Part shown: one piece after another, positions 52,774 through 60,777 of the stretch | How positions within the stretch are numbered: the stretch's first letter is position 1 | How the letters are laid out: every line of letters begins with the position of its first letter | Assembly (NCBI GenBank): GCA_963734295.1 | Contig: CAVTGS010000012.1 | Location: 930,001 to 994,000, forward strand | DNA: 64,000 bases | From: JAEUMW01 sp963734295 | GTDB lineage: Bacteria; Pseudomonadota; Gammaproteobacteria; Burkholderiales; JAEUMW01 | Direction: 5' to 3' | The notes under the pieces: model-generated | Told to the model about the DNA's origin: nothing | Database searches by the model: none | What the model saw: the letters and a program-made list of their open reading frames with translations, nothing else | Program-made: the position numbers and the translations under genes

Positions 52774-54258
52774 CTACCACTGCAACGTCGTGTCGGGGTC
52801 CGGACATTTCGGCAGGGCTTTGCATATGAACGCCAGGATATAAATCGCATCATCCGGAGTGCTCGGCTGCGGCGGTTGGGAGGGCGAGGGGGCAGGTAGG
52901 GTGACAGCCTGCTGCGGCAGTCGAGTGACAGCCACCGTGCTGAGGCGCAACGGACGTGCAACGACGGGCTCGGCGACGACTGGTGTCACCCCGGCTGCAC
53001 GCATGAGCTGGGGGTTCATCACCCGCATGGTGGATGCCCTCGGCGCCATGGCCTCCACCGCCCGCGCTTTCATCGCCGGCGAAGTCATCCTGACAGCGTG
53101 GAACTGTGTCGCAGACAATAAGTCAGGTGATACCCTCGCGAGCCTTTCTGGATCTCTGACGGCGGCCGTAAAGCGAAACCCGTCGAACACCTTTGTCGCC
53201 GCTTCAGGCTCGGCACGTTTCTCTTCCACCGTCACCTTGCGCGCGAAGACGATAGCCGTGACATAGGCAGGGCACTCTCCTTTCGCTGGCGTGCCGCCGT
53301 CAGAAAGGACGTTGCTCGGATCTGCAAACCGCCAGAACCGCGCCCGGAGCGCCTCGGAGGCAAACCAGGGCCGCAGAATCGCCGCAGAACTGAACTCGAA
53401 GGTGACTGATGCCACCGACGACGCTGCGCTCTCCGCCGCGTAACGTTGCCGCAGTTCCGCTGGCGCCTCGTCGAGCAATACCTTGATCTCCTGCTCGCTC
53501 AGCTTGAACGTCTTCCACGCGCCCTCGTCGACCGCGTTGGAGGGAGAGAAAAGGCTGGGGAAAAACGTGAAGTTGTCTGCTGCGCCGGTCAGAGTATCGA
53601 TCTCGCGATTGAAGCGGCTGCTCCACTCGCTCCAGGTTTGCAACGGCGACCGCGCCCCCAAGCTCACCACCTTGCTCTGTGCAGCCTCCACCTCATTCTT
53701 GTGTCCGGCGATGATCCACTGCGCCTGCAGCGCGTCGAGCTCAGCGCGCTGCGCAGGTTCATCTACGTCCCGCCATCGCTGCTGCTCGGCCGGATCGGTG
53801 GCGCATTCCGCCGTGCTCTTGGCAGCCAGATATCTTTGTTGGGCCAGCAGATAGGCATCCTTACGCTGTCTGTAGGCCTTGACCGGTGCGCTCTCCTCGC
53901 CGCCGTCGCCTGCCACACGCAGGTAAGCCATCGCCTGCTGGTACGCAGCTTCTTCCTCGGCGGTGCGGGTCGAAGACGCAAACTGCGCTTCGTTCAGCAC
54001 CTGTTCGTAGACGTCCCAAAGGAAACGCGTCTCCGTCGGCAGCCACGCCTCGTCGCTCGGAATCAGATTCACCAGCATCGAGAACGCTTGCAGGTTCTGC
54101 AGACTCTGGCGCAACGCGTCGGCATCCTGCTGTGCGAAGAACTCCAGCTGCCGCTTCGTGTGGGGAAGTGGTGAAACCGGAAAACTCAGGAAGGTATCGT
54201 CAGCGCCGAATACTTTCTTCGCTTTGGACATCAATGCCAGTTGCACTGCCGAGTCCAT
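52774..54258 (-). CDS. Unrecognised protein, paralogue of the next upstream gene
   Basis: 494 residues, no signal peptide, mostly helical in the first 260. Its middle segment AAILRPWFASEALRARFWRF, then SDGGTPAKGECPAYVTAIVF, and its end CPDPDTTLQW have direct counterparts in the protein encoded upstream (54333-55914), so the two are paralogues. The last 100 residues are rich in Pro, Val and Thr. I do not recognise a characterised family. Its place in a tight five-gene operon suggests that the two paralogues form a complex or share a job. A hairpin separates it from its paralogue. Confidence 0.7.
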   Translation of the reverse strand: MDSAVQLALMSKAKKVFGADDTFLSFPVSPLPHTKRQLEFFAQQDADALRQSLQNLQAFSMLVNLIPSDEAWLPTETRFLWDVYEQVLNEAQFASSTRTAEEEAAYQQAMAYLRVAGDGGEESAPVKAYRQRKDAYLLAQQRYLAAKSTAECATDPAEQQRWRDVDEPAQRAELDALQAQWIIAGHKNEVEAAQSKVVSLGARSPLQTWSEWSSRFNREIDTLTGAADNFTFFPSLFSPSNAVDEGAWKTFKLSEQEIKVLLDEAPAELRQRYAAESAASSVASVTFEFSSAAILRPWFASEALRARFWRFADPSNVLSDGGTPAKGECPAYVTAIVFARKVTVEEKRAEPEAATKVFDGFRFTAAVRDPERLARVSPDLLSATQFHAVRMTSPAMKARAVEAMAPRASTMRVMNPQLMRAAGVTPVVAEPVVARPLRLSTVAVTRLPQQAVTLPAPSPSQPPQPSTPDDAIYILAFICKALPKCPDPDTTLQW

Positions 54259-54300
54259 ATCCAGGCCTCATTCATCGGATTGCCGTCAGGTCGCAAAGGC

Positions 54301-54322
54301 AGCCCCGCAAGAGCGCGGGGCT
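54301..54322 (-). terminator. Hairpin between the two paralogous genes
   Basis: An 8-bp perfect stem (AGCCCCGC 54301-54308 / GCGGGGCT 54315-54322) with a 6-base loop lies 11 bases after the stop of the upstream gene. Only a short T-run (TTT) follows on the minus strand. It could be a partial terminator or a processing/stability element setting the ratio of the two paralogues. Confidence 0.45.
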
Positions 54323-54332
54323 GGCAAGCCGC

Positions 54333-55914
54333 TTATATCCACTGAGTGATGCTGCTGTTCGGATCAGGAGACTTCTCCGAATTGATGTGGCATTTGAACC
54401 CGATCACTTGCGCGCCGGGCACGGTCATGGTCTGCGTCTGGGAGTCGTAGTGATACTCGGACGAGCGCTGTCCGCTGGCCTTACTGCGGCTATGCGAGCC
54501 ACCGAGATGGAACGGACCGAAATGGACGGCACCGCCGCCGCTCGCCGATGAACGCTTCCAGCTCGCTTGAGCATCTTCAAAACCGCTGCTCTTGGCGAAA
54601 CACAGCGTGAGGTCCTTGATGCAGATCAGCGAAGTGGGATAGGCGGGAATCAGACCTTTCGCGCGGCTTGCCGCCGTCGCTGACCATATCGCCCATGGCT
54701 TCCGGATTGCTCGGATCGAACCGCCACAGCTTGCTGGCCAGAAAAGCGGTCTTGAACCACGGGCGCACGATCGGGACCTGCGTGATCTTGAAGCTCATAC
54801 CGAAGTGAGAGCTGTCGAACTGGACATGGGATTGTGACTCGCCGCTGGCGCTGCTCGCTGATCCCCCGCCACCGAAAATGCCCAGCCATCCGCCCGCGGC
54901 GCTTGTCGAAGAGCGGCTGTAGCCGTAGCTCGAATTGGAGGAATTGTTGAAGTCGGACGAACTAAAGGTAAACTCCGTCCACCCGGACGCATTCATGAAA
55001 TTGCCCGGTACCAGCGACGTATAGTAGAAGTCGCTGCCCGAAGCCATACCGGTGAGTCTGGCTTTTTCCAGATCGTCCCGGTATTGCTGCTTGAGCAATG
55101 CCATGTCGCGCTGCATGACTTGATCAATGAACGCCGCGATCTGTTCATAGTCATTCTTGTAGCCATTACTCACCCAATCGGCCATCGCGGCCTTCACCCT
55201 GTTGCGCAGGGTGTTTGCGTTGATGGCCCAGTAGTGAACTGCTTTGGCGTTATCGGCTGTCAGCGCATCGATACGATGGGAGTTGTATTCGAGAGCCGCG
55301 TTCTCGTATTCGCCCATCTTCTGGTTGTAAACGACTACCAGCGGGCTCGGTTCGGTTACCTGGGTTTCGGTATCATCTATCAGGTTCTTCTTCGTCTTCG
55401 TGACACTCAACAAGCCGCGGAATTTCTCGATTTTCTGCTTTGTATCTTCGGGCAACTCCGTGTGCATGATCTGGCTCATGCGCAAGATGTACTCGTAGCG
55501 CTCCGATAACGTCCCCTCGTTGTTCATGATGCTCAACTGAGCGAACTGATTGTTCGTGGTGCTCGCGAGATCGGGAACGAAGTCGACGAGCCGAGAGAAG
55601 TTCTCCGCCTGCATGTACAGCCCGGCCGTGTCCTGGGCTCGCAGGCCCTCGAGCAGCTGCGGGGTCACCTCTACCGGATTGGCTGTGTTCCCAGCTCCCT
55701 CTCCGCGTATCTCGTCCAGCTTGGCTTTCTTGACGACGCCCGTTAGTCCTTGCGACAGAAACTCGAAGTCGCCTGGCTCGATGGGTATGCCGGGCGTCGC
55801 CCAGCTGAAGAAATTGTCTTCGGACTTGGGTGCTGTTTCATCGCCGTTCGTGAGGATGTTGTAGAGCTTGCCCATGATCGAGTTGACCATTACGCTCGGT
55901 TCGACCAATGCCAT
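54333..55914 (-). pseudogene. Unrecognised protein with Gly/Ser-rich insert, one frameshift
   Basis: First gene of the five-gene operon; ATG 55912-55914 is preceded by AGGAG. Removing one extra base near 54662 extends the frame from DMVSDGGKP into AKGLIPAYPTSLICIKDLTL and on to SPDPNSSITQWI at TAA 54333-54335, about 526 residues. The repaired segment aligns with the downstream paralogue (SDGGTPAKGECPAY; CPDPDTTLQW), which supports the repair. The N-terminal half is helical. Residues about 330-370 are Ser/Gly-rich (SSSDFNNSSNSSYGYSRSS, GIFGGGGSASS). No signal peptide. Family unknown. Confidence 0.68.
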
Positions 55915-56266
55915 GATTGCCACTCCTTGGATGAAGAGCGCCTTGCGACACTCTTTGGATTGAACAGACTCGAATCACCGGGCTGATGGCGCTTCTTCAA
56001 TCGCCGATCTTCTGAGCGCGTCGCCCGATTCCGAATCAGGTTTGCTGGGCTGAATACTGGGATCGGACGTGTCCGAAGTAAATGCGACGTAAGACCTAGG
56101 CCGAAAGCATCGGTGAGTTGCGCCTCGAGCTTGCTCGACGTTGAGGTCGCGCGATTGCTCTGCGGGGGATTCCAACACGCCGTGCAGCCCGAGGCAGCGA
56201 TAACGGTCGGTGCGTCGACGCGAGGTGTCCCAGGTAGAATGCGGGCTTTCCTTTTTACCGCTCACG
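55915..56266. other. Divergent intergenic region
   Basis: 352 bases between the unusual operon and the MBL-fold gene; both promoters should be here. Open frames on either strand lack protein character. No operator-like repeat was noticed. Confidence 0.4.
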
Positions 56267-56899
56267 ATGAAAGCCACCATCCTCCCCGTCACCCCGTTCC
56301 AGCAGAACTGCTCGATTCTCGTGTGCGAAGAGACGAACCGCGCGGCGATCGTCGACCCGGGCGGTGACATCGATCAGATTCTGGAAGCGGTCGAACAGTC
56401 GGGCGCCACGGTCGAGAAGATCCTCCTCACCCACGCCCACATCGACCACTGCGGTGCAACGTCGGAACTGGCGGACCGCCTCGGCGTGCCGGTCGAGGGG
56501 CCGCACCGCGACGACGAGTTCTGGATCGACGCGCTGCCGCAGCAGGCGCGGATGTTCGGCTTCCAGCCGGTGCAGCCGTTCACGCCGAAGCGCTGGCTCG
56601 CCGGCGGCGACACCGTGCGGTTCGGCAACGTCGAGATGGAGGTTCGCCACGTGCCCGGCCACACGCCGGGGCACGTCGTCTTCTACTCGCCGGCGGACAG
56701 GCTCGCGATCACCGGCGACGTGCTCTTTGCCGGGTCGATCGGCCGCACGGACTTTCCACGCGGCGATTACGACACGCTGATTCGGTCGATCAAGTCGGAG
56801 CTCTGGCCGCTGGGGGACGACGTCACGTTTCTGCCCGGACACGGACCGACATCGACCTTCGGCGAAGAGAGGCGCAGCAATCCGTACGTCGCGGATTAG
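56267..56899 (+). CDS. MBL-fold metallohydrolase (YcbL/glyoxalase II-like)
   Basis: 210 residues from ATG 56267. Metallo-beta-lactamase fold with THAHIDH (His56, His58, Asp60, His61), VRHVPGHTPGHVVFY, ITGDVLFAGSIGRTDFPRGD and LPGHGPTS, giving a complete dinuclear metal site. Length and the N-terminus (ILPVTPFQQNCSILVC) match YcbL, a type II glyoxalase-like thioesterase. It likely hydrolyses S-D-lactoylglutathione or a related thioester in the cytoplasm. Confidence 0.92.
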   Translation: MKATILPVTPFQQNCSILVCEETNRAAIVDPGGDIDQILEAVEQSGATVEKILLTHAHIDHCGATSELADRLGVPVEGPHRDDEFWIDALPQQARMFGFQPVQPFTPKRWLAGGDTVRFGNVEMEVRHVPGHTPGHVVFYSPADRLAITGDVLFAGSIGRTDFPRGDYDTLIRSIKSELWPLGDDVTFLPGHGPTSTFGEERRSNPYVAD

Positions 56900-56942
56900 T
56901 CGGGCGCCTGCGCCGCAATCCTGTCAGCGCATCACACTTCTG

Positions 56943-57380
56943 TCACGGCTTGGTATCCGGCGCGTTCGTCGCGCGGCTCGCCGCCTTGCGGCTCCAGTCG
57001 AGGTAGTACTCGGTGAAACGCCGATCGCGCACCGCGATGTGGCGTGAAAGAAAGCTCAGCATGTCCTGAGCCTCGGTCAACGCGATGCCGCCGTCGACCC
57101 CGCGGACCGCTGCCTTGCGCAGCGCCTCCATCATGTGGTCGTGATCGAGCACGTGGTCGTCGTAATCCGGATAGCTGCACAGGCGCATCAGCAATTGCTC
57201 GGACATGAAGTGCACCGCGCTGTACTCCACCACCTGATCGAAGATCGCGCGCATCTGTCCGGCATCGGCGCCGGAGCGGATCGCATCGCAGAGCGCGCGC
57301 ACGAGGCCGATCTGCACCTCGTGCTCGTTATCGATGGCACCCGCTGACTCGGCACCGTAGGCGGAAATGTCTGCGTTCAT
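56943..57380 (-). CDS. Bacteriohemerythrin
   Basis: 145 residues. Diiron ligands are in order: His20 (NEHE), His57 and Glu61 (HFMSEQ), His76 and His80 (HVLDHDH), His114 and Asp119 (HIAVRDRRF). A four-helix bundle that binds O2 reversibly; roles proposed for such proteins include oxygen sensing, delivery to oxygenases and iron storage. No attached signalling domain. It is transcribed convergently with the MBL gene and divergently from htpX. Confidence 0.92.
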   Translation of the reverse strand: MNADISAYGAESAGAIDNEHEVQIGLVRALCDAIRSGADAGQMRAIFDQVVEYSAVHFMSEQLLMRLCSYPDYDDHVLDHDHMMEALRKAAVRGVDGGIALTEAQDMLSFLSRHIAVRDRRFTEYYLDWSRKAASRATNAPDTKP

Positions 57381-57566
57381 GCGCGTGCGGCGGTGGTTTT
57401 GCGTGATCTGCCCACGTTACGCCACATCGTAAGCTTTGAGAAGAAGACCATCGCGCCCCGGCGCTGCGACGCCGCCGGCCTACCCGGAACCCCTTTCACG
57501 GTGAGTGGTCAATGGTGCGTCGAGGCGAGATTTCGCCCGTACTGCTTTGCATCTTCGGAGGCTCGA

Positions 57567-58436
57567 ATGAAACGAATCGTTCTGTTTGTCCTGACCAACA
57601 TTGCAGTGCTGGCGGTAATCACCATCGTGCTCAGGCTGTTCGGGCTCGATCAGGCGATGATGCAGGAAGGACTCGCGCTCGGACCGCTGCTCGCCTTCTC
57701 GGCGGTCGTCGGCTTCGCCGGCTCGATCATCTCGCTCCTCCTGTCGAAGCCTATGGCGAAATGGTCGACCGGCGCGCAAGTGATCGACGGCTCAGAAGGC
57801 TCGACCCAGCGCTGGCTCGTCGACAGCGTGCGCAAGCTCGCTGACAAGGCAGGCATCGGCATGCCCGAGGTCGCGGTCTACGAAGGCGAGCCGAATGCGT
57901 TCGCCACCGGCGCGTTCAAGAACTCCTCGCTGGTCGCCGTCTCCAGTGGTCTCGTGAGCTCGATGAGCCGCGAGGAGGTCGAGGCAGTCCTGGCTCACGA
58001 GGTCGCGCACGTTGCGAACGGAGACATGGTGACGATGGCGCTGCTCCAGGGTGTGCTGAATACGTTCGTCGTATTCCTGTCGCGCATCGTCGGCACCATC
58101 GTCGACCGCACCGTCTTCCGCACCGAGCGCGGCATCGGTCCCGGCTACCTGGTCACCGTGATCGTCTGCCAGATCGTGTTCGGCCTGCTCGCGTCGATCA
58201 TCGTCGCGTGGTTCTCGCGGCAGCGCGAATTCCGCGCCGACCGCGGTTCGGCCGAGTACAACGGCACCAAGCCGATGATCAATGCGCTCGCCCGGCTAGG
58301 GAAGGTGGAACCGGGACCGTTGCCCGAGACGATTCGCGCGATGGGCATCAGCGATCGCCCGGGCTGGATGGCGCTTTTTTCCACGCATCCGCCGATCGAG
58401 CAGCGCATCGCGGCGTTGCGGTCATTGGGGAGGTAG
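57567..58436 (+). CDS. htpX: Membrane-bound zinc protease HtpX
   Basis: 289 residues from ATG 57567 with GGAGG upstream. Two N-terminal transmembrane helices, cytoplasmic zinc site HEVAH (144-148) with the third ligand in REFRADRGSAEY, and two further hydrophobic segments (VVFLSRIVGTIV, VTVIVCQIVFGLLASIIVAW). The STHPPIEQRIAAL end is diagnostic of HtpX. It degrades misfolded inner-membrane proteins and works with FtsH; it is usually under Cpx or heat-shock control. No such operator was identified here. Confidence 0.97.
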   Translation: MKRIVLFVLTNIAVLAVITIVLRLFGLDQAMMQEGLALGPLLAFSAVVGFAGSIISLLLSKPMAKWSTGAQVIDGSEGSTQRWLVDSVRKLADKAGIGMPEVAVYEGEPNAFATGAFKNSSLVAVSSGLVSSMSREEVEAVLAHEVAHVANGDMVTMALLQGVLNTFVVFLSRIVGTIVDRTVFRTERGIGPGYLVTVIVCQIVFGLLASIIVAWFSRQREFRADRGSAEYNGTKPMINALARLGKVEPGPLPETIRAMGISDRPGWMALFSTHPPIEQRIAALRSLGR

Positions 58437-58618
58437 GCTCGCGGTCGGCCTGGTCATCGATGGATACTCGATCAGCAGAAGCCGTCTTCCTCCAACCTCA
58501 CGGTCGACACCCTGTCAGAAGTGGCATCCCGTCAGCGTGATTCCAAAGCGGACGACTGCGCTTTCCGCAAGATCAATCCCTGCCCCAATTCAAGGCAGGG
58601 ACCTGACGCCACTTGGTG
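58437..58618. other. Convergent spacer with a hairpin
   Basis: 182 bases between htpX and the small membrane protein. A perfect 8-bp stem (TCCCTGCC 58577-58584 / GGCAGGGA 58594-58601) may serve as transcript end for the minus-strand gene; no U-tract follows. Confidence 0.4.
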
Positions 58619-59011
58619 TCACGTGCGCGGACCTGCTCCCGAATCGCTGCTTGTCTTGGGTGTCCCTTTTCCCAAGAGATACCCGACAATGGTTCCCAAA
58701 AGGCCCACCGGGGCAACTTGATCACTGGTATATCCGGCCACAACAAGGAAAGCTGAGACCAAGATGATTAGGATCGTACCAAAGATGCGCAGGACGTCCT
58801 CGGAACTCCTGCCCACCTTTATGAGATTGGTGGCAAGCAGCAAAACGACGATTCCAAAACCTAACACGACCGTGCTGATCGTCATTGCATTGGTAACCGA
58901 CCACCATGTTTGTGTGCCTAAAGGTGCTTCTGTCTGGCTGGTCGAGGCATCGAGCGCTTGAATCCGTGTGCGAGAAGCTTGCAGTTGTAGATCTATCTCA
59001 TCTTTTGTCAT
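58619..59011 (-). CDS. Small membrane protein, unrecognised
   Basis: 130 residues from ATG 59009-59011. The N-terminal 40 residues are polar and helical (EIDLQLQASRTRIQALDAS). Three hydrophobic segments follow: ISTVVLGFGIVVLLLATNL, RIFGTILIILVSAFLVVAGY and GLLGTIVGYLLGK. Short Ser/Gly tail. Codon usage is less GC-rich than in neighbouring genes, which hints at horizontal origin. It resembles small three-helix proteins of unknown function. The start is divergent from the DUF4114-like gene, 71 bases away. Confidence 0.6.
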   Translation of the reverse strand: MTKDEIDLQLQASRTRIQALDASTSQTEAPLGTQTWWSVTNAMTISTVVLGFGIVVLLLATNLIKVGRSSEDVLRIFGTILIILVSAFLVVAGYTSDQVAPVGLLGTIVGYLLGKGTPKTSSDSGAGPRT

Positions 59012-59082
59012 TTGCTCGATTCCTTTCCGCGTGCCGCCTCCTGATCAAGTAGCAGTACCTTCTCCTGCGCGACGGACATGCA

Positions 59083-59727
59083 ATGCGCGAATCGACCATT
59101 CAAGCAAGCAGCGACAACGCGCCTGATGCGGGCGGCGAGACGTATCTCACCTGCATCGGCGGGAACAGCACATACAGCGACGCGATCGGTTTGCTCCGCG
59201 TCGAAGACGGCAACGTGCTCGAACCAAACTTGGTGTTCAACTCGTCGAAGGCGCTGTGTGTTGGTGAATCCGCGTCGCTCGGCACGGTCGCCGCCGGTGA
59301 TCGGCTCGGGGTGTTCATGATCCCGAACGCAGCGAAGACGGTGCCGCATCTCACGGACATCGGACCAGACGACCTGCTGCTGCGCAATCCCGAGAGCAGG
59401 GATCTGGCGCGCGCGTCCGACAGCGTGGCCCCCGAACTGGTGCGGCTCGACGGCAAAGCTCGCGCTGGTGAGCGCCGATCTCTTCTTCGCGCCCGACGAC
59501 GACCCCGGCAGTCGCATTGCGAACCCGCTCAACCCGACGGATTCGCCCAGGCGACGGCGGGGAGCTTCTACCGCGGCAGCGAGGAGGTCTGCCGACTCGT
59601 CGCGCTCGAGGAGACCTCGTATGGCGGGGTGAGGCCGGACCACGATTTCAACGACGCGATCCTGGCTTTAGTGGAGGGTGAGAAGCGCCGTCGTTCGTGG
59701 CTAGGCACCGCGACCGCGAGGTGTTGA
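59083..59727 (+). pseudogene. DUF4114-like domain protein, frame disturbed in the middle
   Basis: ATG 59083. The first frame reads SASLGTVAAGDRLGVFMIPN. It then shifts by an extra base near 59457 to give KLALVSADLFFAPDDDPGSR, and returns near 59530 to GFAQATAGSFYRGSEEVCRL and RPDHDFNDAILALV. The last segment is the D-x-DFND calcium-binding signature of DUF4114 domains, usually at the C-terminus of secreted or RTX-type proteins. The two shifts cancel, so the ORF appears open but its middle is scrambled. The end overlaps brnA by 27 bases. Confidence 0.5.
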
Positions 59728-60027
59728 CGAAGCGGAACGAGGCTTCTCCGAGCGCTCGGCTGAGCGCACAGGTGGCGGCCTTTTGTCCGCTACCTCCTCG
59801 CGAAGGACACGCCGAAGCACCGACTCCGTCACGGGACCCTCTGCCTCGGAAAGATAGGCTCTCAAGGCCTCGTTCATCATCGTCTGGTATCCGGTCCCGG
59901 CTCGCTCGGCACGGGCTCTAAACTCGTCCAGAACCGTGTTATCGATATAGATCGTGATACGAGTCTTGCCCTTCGTCTCAACAAGGGCGCCGCGTTTGGC
60001 TTTGGCAAAGTCGTACTCAGCTCTCAT
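59701..60027 (-). CDS. brnA: BrnA-type antitoxin (CopG/RHH-like)
   Basis: 108 residues. The N-terminus MRAEYDFAKAKRGALV is the toxin-contact region typical of BrnA. It is followed by a ribbon-helix-helix segment KTRITIYIDNTVLDEFRARA, then AGTGYQTMMNEALRAYL. The start overlaps the brnT stop by 11 bases, the normal toxin-first arrangement. It neutralises BrnT and represses the operon. The C-terminal 40 residues (VLREEVADKRPPPVRSAER) are longer than in most BrnA proteins. Confidence 0.9.
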   Translation of the reverse strand: MRAEYDFAKAKRGALVETKGKTRITIYIDNTVLDEFRARAERAGTGYQTMMNEALRAYLSEAEGPVTESVLRRVLREEVADKRPPPVRSAERSEKPRSASSTPRGRGA

Positions 60028-60283
60028 AGTCTCGAATCTCTCGACGCGTAGCGCGACGGGCAGAGATCAGACGGATCTCATCGGCCCTCAGGGTGTAGAC
60101 GACCACCAAGGCCTCACCTGCACTTCCAAGTCCAATAGCGACAAACCGCTCCTCTCCCTGGGCATGCGGATCAGGACGGTGTAGCGCCAGTGGATCGTAG
60201 AACACACCTTCGGCGTCCGCCAAAGAAACGCCGTGCTTCTTGAAATTGAGCGCAGCCTTGGTCGGGTCGTACTGAAAGGCCAT
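60017..60283 (-). CDS. brnT: BrnT-type ribonuclease toxin
   Basis: 88 residues with the BrnT pattern: FQYDPTKAALNFKKHGVSLA, DAEGVFYDPLALHRPDPHAQ, GEERFVAIGLGSAGEALVVV and IRLISARRATRREIRDYES. A RelE-fold ribonuclease; the conserved His, Arg and Glu are present. Toxin gene first, overlapping brnA. Frame intact, so the pair looks functional. Confidence 0.92.
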   Translation of the reverse strand: MAFQYDPTKAALNFKKHGVSLADAEGVFYDPLALHRPDPHAQGEERFVAIGLGSAGEALVVVYTLRADEIRLISARRATRREIRDYES

Positions 60284-60396
60284 GCGTCAGTGTATGCATC
60301 ATATGCATACCCGTCAACCGAGTTATCCAAATCGCCGCTTCGCCGACTTCGTGCCATTCGCGCTCAGATTCAACGGTACACACCGGACACCCAATA

Positions 60397-60427
60397 GAAA
60401 ACGGCGCAGCCCGGAAGGGCTGCGCCG
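60397..60427 (-). terminator. Intrinsic terminator of the RRM-protein gene
   Basis: Minus strand: perfect 11-bp stem (60402-60412 / 60417-60427) with a 4-base loop, followed by TTTTC. Located 22 bases after the stop of the RRM gene. The facing brn operon is on the same strand further downstream. Confidence 0.88.
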
Positions 60428-60449
60428 TGATCGAAGGTGCGCCGCTGTG

Positions 60450-60716
60450 CTACCGCCGGCGAGCGCCGTAGGCGGGGCGGTCCCGCGCTTCGTGCACCTT
60501 GAGCGGCTGGCCGTAAAAATCCTTGCCGTTGAGCCCCGCGATGGCGGCGAGCGAGTGATTTTTCCCCGGCATCTCGACGAACGCGAAGCCGCGGCACTTG
60601 CCGGTGAAGAGCTCGCGCTTTACTTCGACCGACTTCACCTGCCCGAATGCCTTGAACAGCTCGGTGAGCTCGACGTCCGACACGGCTTCGGCGAGGTTGC
60701 CAACGAAAATGTTCAT
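60450..60716 (-). CDS. Small RNA-binding protein with one RRM domain
   Basis: 88 residues, a single RNA-recognition motif: RNP2 NIFVGNL at the start, RNP1 CRGFAFVEM (aromatic residues at the RNA-contact positions), and a short basic tail AYGARRR. Stand-alone RRM proteins of this kind are common in beta- and gammaproteobacteria and cyanobacteria and are often cold-induced. It follows rhlE on the same strand at 61 bases, consistent with a joint role in RNA remodelling, and has its own strong terminator. Confidence 0.92.
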   Translation of the reverse strand: MNIFVGNLAEAVSDVELTELFKAFGQVKSVEVKRELFTGKCRGFAFVEMPGKNHSLAAIAGLNGKDFYGQPLKVHEARDRPAYGARRR

Positions 60717-60777
60717 ATTAGTCTCCTGTTCGATCTACCGAATATGGGGGCGTCGCGAAGCTCGTGCAAGGCGGGCG

